NCBI GenBank assembly: GCA_012521035.1
Contig: JAAYND010000231.1
Span: forward strand, 1 to 9,294
Reading direction: 5' to 3'
DNA: 9,294 nucleotides
Source: Methanomicrobiales archaeon
GTDB lineage: Archaea > Halobacteriota > Methanomicrobia > Methanomicrobiales > Methanoculleaceae
Shown piece after piece: positions 6,700-9,294 of this stretch. A model generated the notes under the pieces. That model did no database searches, had not been told where the DNA came from, and saw only the letters and a program-made list of their open reading frames with translations. Every line of letters starts with the position of its first letter. Position 1 is the stretch's first letter. The position numbers and the translations under genes are program-made.

Positions 6700-6748
6700 G
6701 GATCTCCTCAAAACATGGTAAGATCCCGCACGAACCGGCATCACGTCC

Positions 6749-7384
6749 TCAATCCACCTTCTGCTCTCCCCCCTTCCACGTCCCTTTCAGCTCAGGATAA
6801 TCCGCGAGGATCTTACTGACCGTGCTCCTGCTCACACCAAACATCCGGCAGATCTGGCCGATGCTCGCCCCGGCCCGCCGTACCGTGATGAGGGCCTCCA
6901 CCTGCCCATCGTTGAGCGCCCTCGGCCGGCCTATAGGGCGCCCCTCTTCTTTCTTCACCTTCTTTGGTGCCGGGGTGCGAGCAGCCTTCGCTCCCTCCCG
7001 ATACCGTTCCATATACGCGATGAAGTCACTGATGGCCTCCCGCCGGAGATCCGGATCGTCCCGGGATCCGAAGAAGTCGCCGCATGCGAAGTAGACCATG
7101 TATTGTTCGTTGAGGTTTTTGAGCGTGGCAAGCCCGATATCCATATCCTTTGCAAGGCCGGCGAGATCATAGAGGATGATAGAAGAGCAGTCGTTGGCGG
7201 CACAGTACTCAAGCATTCCCATAAAGGCTTTCCTCTCCTCAGGAGGCGTTGCATCCTTCCGGTGATCATGAAAGACCTCGATGATCTGAAAACGATATTT
7301 AGAGTAAGTAGCGACCTCGTTCTTTTGCACCATAAAATCCCCCTTTCTTCTTGTATTCAGGTACGCCACGGCATCTTTCTTCAT
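6749..7384 (-). CDS. Serine-recombinase-family protein, apparently catalytically inactive, with C-terminal HTH
   Basis: A 211-residue protein with the resolvase/invertase layout. The catalytic-like domain is at 1-130 (FQIIEVFHDHRKDATPPEER, MLEYCAANDCSSIILYDLAG, YFACGDFFGSRDDPDLRREA), a basic hinge at 141-156 (KKVKKEEGRPIGRPRA) and a helix-turn-helix at about 160-195 (ITVRRAGASIGQICRMFGVS). In active relatives the N-terminal strand reads Y-x-R-V-S. Here it is YLNTR (8-12), so the Arg and the nucleophilic Ser are Asn10 and Arg12. The usual D/S-R-L-G-R is A75-G-L-A-K79, losing both arginines. Strand exchange is therefore unlikely, while DNA binding and dimerisation may remain. Start ATG 7384 is chosen because a TATA box is centred 27 bp upstream. 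A longer frame from 7486 adds 34 residues unlike the family. Confidence 0.8.
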   Translation of the reverse strand: MKKDAVAYLNTRRKGDFMVQKNEVATYSKYRFQIIEVFHDHRKDATPPEERKAFMGMLEYCAANDCSSIILYDLAGLAKDMDIGLATLKNLNEQYMVYFACGDFFGSRDDPDLRREAISDFIAYMERYREGAKAARTPAPKKVKKEEGRPIGRPRALNDGQVEALITVRRAGASIGQICRMFGVSRSTVSKILADYPELKGTWKGGEQKVD

Positions 7385-7406
7385 CGGTTTCAGGGTATTA
7401 TACAAT

Positions 7407-7416
7407 CGTATAAATG
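7407..7416 (-). promoter_or_regulatory. TATA box for the recombinase-like gene (leaderless)
   Basis: Minus-strand CATTTATACG has a TTTATA core centred at about 7411.5, 27 bp upstream of ATG 7384. That spacing puts the transcription start at the start codon. No ribosome-binding site precedes the ATG, which agrees with a leaderless transcript. Confidence 0.6.
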
Positions 7417-7627
7417 ATTTTTGAAAATGCAGGAGCGCTGCCTTTCCGGAGTATCTCCCGGCATCTGGCGCCCTCCTGAGCATCACCCTGAGAATGTGTA
7501 GAAAAGGAGATCACGGGACAACTTTTTGCCGGAGTGGATCTGCCGGCGGCACCGGGAGCGATGCGTTGTCGCATGCCTATCCAGCGAGCGCTGCATGAGC
7601 CGGCGATGAGGATACCGGGGGAGTTCC

Positions 7628-7653
7628 AAAAAATTAAAACCCGGCCTGGCCGG
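7628..7653 (-). terminator. Hairpin plus T-rich terminator of the ribK-ribB operon
   Basis: On the minus strand, about 17 bp after the ribB stop, CCGGCC-A-GGCCGG (7653-7641) is followed by GTTTTAATTTTTTGG. The combination of a 6-bp GC palindrome and two T-runs is a convincing terminator, although the one-base centre means only part of the stem can close as a hairpin. Confidence 0.65.
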
Positions 7654-7670
7654 CCGCAAAAGAGATGGGG

Positions 7671-8351
7671 TTACCTCTTCCCGACCCCGGGGGATTCCCA
7701 CCGGTCGAGCACATCCTGCCCCTCGACAAAGACGAGACCATGCCTTTGTGCGTAGTCCATCGCGTCCTCCTTTGAGAGGGCAAACCCGGTCTCATCATCA
7801 AGCATCTCACAGATCGTCACCGCCGGGGTGACATTCGCCATGACCGCGAGCGCGATCGAGAGCTCGGTCTGCCCGCGCCGCTCATCGAGCAGACGGTCGG
7901 CGGCCCGCAGGAGCGCGACGTGACCGGGCGAGCGGAAGTGTGCCGCGAAGTTGTGCCCGCCACCGTTGAGCGACCGCTCCACCTCCCCGGCGACGGCGGT
8001 GACGGTCAGGGCGCGGTCGCGGTCGGTGATGCCGGTGTAGGTCTCCCGGTGATTCACCCAGAGCGAGAACGACGAATGGTTCTTCCGGTCGTACGGGATC
8101 TCACCGTCCCTCTCGACGATGCCGCAGTCACGCAGGAGATCGTGCGCGAACGGGAGGCCGAGCCTCGTCGCGGCTTCGGGATGCACCGCGGTGCAGATCA
8201 ACCCACCACCGTCTTTACGCATCTGCCTGATGTGGGCGGGCGTGACCGCATCTGACCGGATCGCGAAATCGGTCTCGCGTTCCCGGTTGTCAAAGTCGTA
8301 TAGCAGAATGAACTCGCCCCGTACCAGGGCCTCTATGGCTGCATCAATCAT
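7671..8351 (-). CDS. ribB: 3,4-dihydroxy-2-butanone-4-phosphate synthase
   Basis: Converts ribulose 5-phosphate to 3,4-dihydroxy-2-butanone 4-phosphate and formate, supplying the four-carbon unit of riboflavin. The 226-residue length is normal for a single-domain RibB. Signature elements are the acidic loop DFDNRERETDF (19-29) with metal and substrate acids E24, E26 and D28, GGGLICTAV (48-56), the central SFSLWVNHRETYTGITDRDR (94-113), FRSPGHVALLRA (139-150) with metal-binding H144, and RRGQTELSIALA (158-169) with E163. In E. coli the last motif has GHTE, whereas here it is GQTE. The start ATG 8351 overlaps the end of ribK by eight bases, and a GGTGGAG lies seven to thirteen bases before it inside ribK. 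The genes are therefore cotranscribed and translationally coupled. Confidence 0.95.
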   Translation of the reverse strand: MIDAAIEALVRGEFILLYDFDNRERETDFAIRSDAVTPAHIRQMRKDGGGLICTAVHPEAATRLGLPFAHDLLRDCGIVERDGEIPYDRKNHSSFSLWVNHRETYTGITDRDRALTVTAVAGEVERSLNGGGHNFAAHFRSPGHVALLRAADRLLDERRGQTELSIALAVMANVTPAVTICEMLDDETGFALSKEDAMDYAQRHGLVFVEGQDVLDRWESPGVGKR

Positions 8352-9012
8352 ATGTAATCTCCACCTCGATCATATCGTTATCGTTCAGTTCCAGGATCTT
8401 GCGCAGTTCGCACCCGGAGATGACCTCGATGATGTCATTCCGGTAGTGGGTGCGGGATGGCTCGACGATCGCACAGACTTCACCCCTGATCCGGCAGGGG
8501 AGGGTTTTGACGCCGCCAAACGTCCTCTCGTCAGCAGTGAACCCGGAGACCTCGACCCACCTGAGATGTTCAAGATCCCTCCGGGTCTGGATGCTCGCCG
8601 GATCAAGCCTGATGTTCAGGGTGCCGGGGAAGGGTTCAAAACCGAGATGCTCATCGAACTGCGCTTTGTAGTGAGGGATGCTCATGTAGTAGCGCCCCTC
8701 GCCAAGTCCGCTGATCACGGTCCCGGTCAGGGAGTAGTGCTTGCGTTTCGGGTTGAATATCCTGATATAATCTGCATACTCCCGCCTCAGCTCCTCCTCG
8801 CCAGCCTTTGTTATGGCGACGTGCTGACCGTCGGGCTTCATCGATCTGACGATGAACTGCTGGCGCTCAAGCGCGATAAGGCGTCGTGAGGCGGTCTGGG
8901 GACTGATACCCAGTTCATTTCCAAACGACTGCGATGAGAGCCATATCGGACCGTTGCACCCGCCGAGCAGGGCGATCGCCTTCAGGGACTGCAGATCTTC
9001 CGCTTCAACCAT
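8344..9012 (-). CDS. ribK: CTP-dependent riboflavin kinase with N-terminal regulatory HTH (RbkR type)
   Basis: Phosphorylates riboflavin to FMN with CTP, the archaeal solution to this step. The first 75 residues form a winged helix-turn-helix (WLSSQSFGNELGISPQTASR, then RRLIALERQQFIVR, then VAITKAGEEELR). The kinase domain follows from about residue 92, with GLGEGRYYMSIPHY (102-115), FDEHLGFEPFPGTLNIRL (119-136), the basic GGVKTLPCRI (166-175), PSRTHY (185-190) and IEVEI near the end. This fusion is the RbkR family, known as a combined transcription factor and kinase for riboflavin genes in archaea, so autoregulation is likely. The free kinase of Methanocaldococcus lacks the HTH. I chose ATG 9012 (222 residues) because a TATA box is centred 26-27 bp upstream. 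The longer frame from ATG 9033 would start inside the expected promoter and has no leader. Confidence 0.93.
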   Translation of the reverse strand: MVEAEDLQSLKAIALLGGCNGPIWLSSQSFGNELGISPQTASRRLIALERQQFIVRSMKPDGQHVAITKAGEEELRREYADYIRIFNPKRKHYSLTGTVISGLGEGRYYMSIPHYKAQFDEHLGFEPFPGTLNIRLDPASIQTRRDLEHLRWVEVSGFTADERTFGGVKTLPCRIRGEVCAIVEPSRTHYRNDIIEVISGCELRKILELNDNDMIEVEITYD

Positions 9013-9035
9013 TATATCATAATTGAGATGCATAC

Positions 9036-9041
9036 TATATA
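9036..9041 (-). promoter_or_regulatory. TATA box for ribK-ribB (leaderless)
   Basis: Minus-strand CGTATATAGT has its TATATA at 9041-9036, only a few bases before the ATG at 9033 but 26-27 bp before the in-frame ATG at 9012. This geometry predicts a leaderless transcript starting at 9012, and is the main reason for preferring that start. Confidence 0.55.
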
Positions 9042-9070
9042 CGGGTTGCGTAATGGTACCGGATCGCCGA

Positions 9071-9090
9071 TCTTCGTGAAATGTCGAAGA
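9071..9090. promoter_or_regulatory. Inverted repeat, candidate operator between ribK and the HTH gene
   Basis: TCTTCG (9071-9076) and CGAAGA (9085-9090) are exact reverse complements separated by 8 bp, a 20-bp dyad suited to a dimeric winged-helix protein. It lies about 30 bp upstream of the ribK TATA box and 12 bp upstream of the divergent gene's TATA box. RbkR autoregulation is the obvious hypothesis, but the upstream HTH gene could equally bind here. A 6-bp repeat can arise by chance. Confidence 0.35.
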
Positions 9091-9102
9091 CTAATACGCT
9101 AA

Positions 9103-9110
9103 TTTTATAA
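9103..9110 (+). promoter_or_regulatory. TATA box for the divergent HTH gene (leaderless)
   Basis: TTTTATAA is centred 27-28 bp before ATG 9134. This puts the transcription start on the start codon, and no ribosome-binding site is seen in between. Confidence 0.6.
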
Positions 9111-9133
9111 GTCCGGGGAACATCCTTAGATGC

Positions 9134-9294
9134 ATGAAATCCGGGGTGCGGCATCAACTTGCCGAGAAGATGGCAGGAGAGATCACACTTTCGGACTCAC
9201 CGGGACAGGCCTTGAAGAAGTGGCGGCAGAGCTTCGATATCCCCCAGGGATTGCTCGCCGAGCGTCTTGAGGTCTCTCCCTCTGTAATCAGTGA
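9134..9294 (+). CDS. Helix-turn-helix transcriptional regulator, N-terminal part
   Basis: The first 53 residues of a gene that runs off the right edge (MKSGVRHQLAEKMAGEITLS, then DSPGQALKKWRQSFDIPQGL, then LAERLEVSPSVIS). Residues 25-53 form a Cro/C1 (XRE)-type helix-turn-helix: KKWRQSFDIPQGLLAERLEV is helix-turn, and SPSVIS opens the recognition helix. The layout resembles archaeal COG1709-type predicted regulators, but the rest of the protein is needed to say so. The ATG at 9134 is chosen over the one at 9130, whose frame does not read as protein. It is divergent from ribK-ribB and could be its regulator, or be regulated by RbkR. Confidence 0.8.
   Translation, partial: MKSGVRHQLAEKMAGEITLSDSPGQALKKWRQSFDIPQGLLAERLEVSPSVIS

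Larger units (their letters stand above)
7385..7670. other. Intergenic region between ribB and the recombinase-like gene
   Basis: This 286-bp stretch has no credible gene. It holds the promoter of the recombinase-like gene (7407-7416) and the ribB terminator (7628-7653). Between them are two short inverted repeats, ATGCG-N4-CGCAT (7561-7574) and CAGCG-AG-CGCTG (7582-7593). They are too short to call on their own, but they are the most obvious places to look for a site bound by the adjacent HTH protein. Confidence 0.45.

Noticed and set aside
7385..7486. N-terminal extension of the recombinase-like protein by 34 residues.
   Set aside because: The extension lies across the TATA box and does not resemble serine-recombinase N-termini, which begin just before the first beta strand, as the ATG at 7384 does.
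7483..7701. A 72-codon minus-strand frame between ribB and the recombinase-like gene.
   Set aside because: It covers the ribB terminator and is Arg-rich with no ribosome-binding site.
8119..8889. A 256-codon plus-strand frame opposite ribB and ribK.
   Set aside because: It is antisense to two clearly identified riboflavin genes and has no promoter or family signature of its own.

Overview
The window looks like the chromosome of a methanogenic euryarchaeon, most likely Methanomicrobiales (Methanoculleus-like). This is inferred, not proven. The evidence is a GC-rich core with archaeal-only genes: a multi-OB-fold replication protein A with a zinc finger, its COG3390 partner, and a CTP-dependent riboflavin kinase carrying an N-terminal DNA-binding domain. 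TATA boxes sit 26-28 bp upstream of several start codons, as expected for archaeal leaderless transcripts.

Layout. 1-954 (+): an acidic protein I do not recognise, with a possible C-terminal winged helix. 955-2352: a 1.4 kb stretch with no intact gene. It holds three strong inverted repeats and, on the minus strand, the frameshifted remains of a protein gene. 2353-4142 (+): a two-gene single-stranded-DNA-binding operon, RPA plus RPA-associated protein, ending at a T8 tract. 4256-6333 (-): a compact type II restriction-modification pair, nuclease upstream of methyltransferase, visibly richer in A+T than its surroundings and probably acquired. 6496-7384 (-): a serine-recombinase-family protein whose recognisable catalytic residues are all replaced, followed by a small cysteine-rich ORF. 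7671-9012 (-): an overlapping riboflavin pair, ribK(rbkR)-ribB. 9134-end (+): the start of a divergent helix-turn-helix regulator gene.

How the genes relate. RPA and its partner coat single-stranded DNA in replication and repair. The restriction-modification pair is a self-contained defence module. The RbkR-type kinase is expected both to make FMN and to regulate riboflavin genes, while RibB makes the 4-carbon precursor of riboflavin. The ribK and HTH promoters share a short divergent region with an inverted repeat that could be an operator.

The most unusual items are the apparently inactive recombinase with an intact HTH and a good leaderless promoter, and the inverted-repeat-rich gap containing the broken minus-strand gene.
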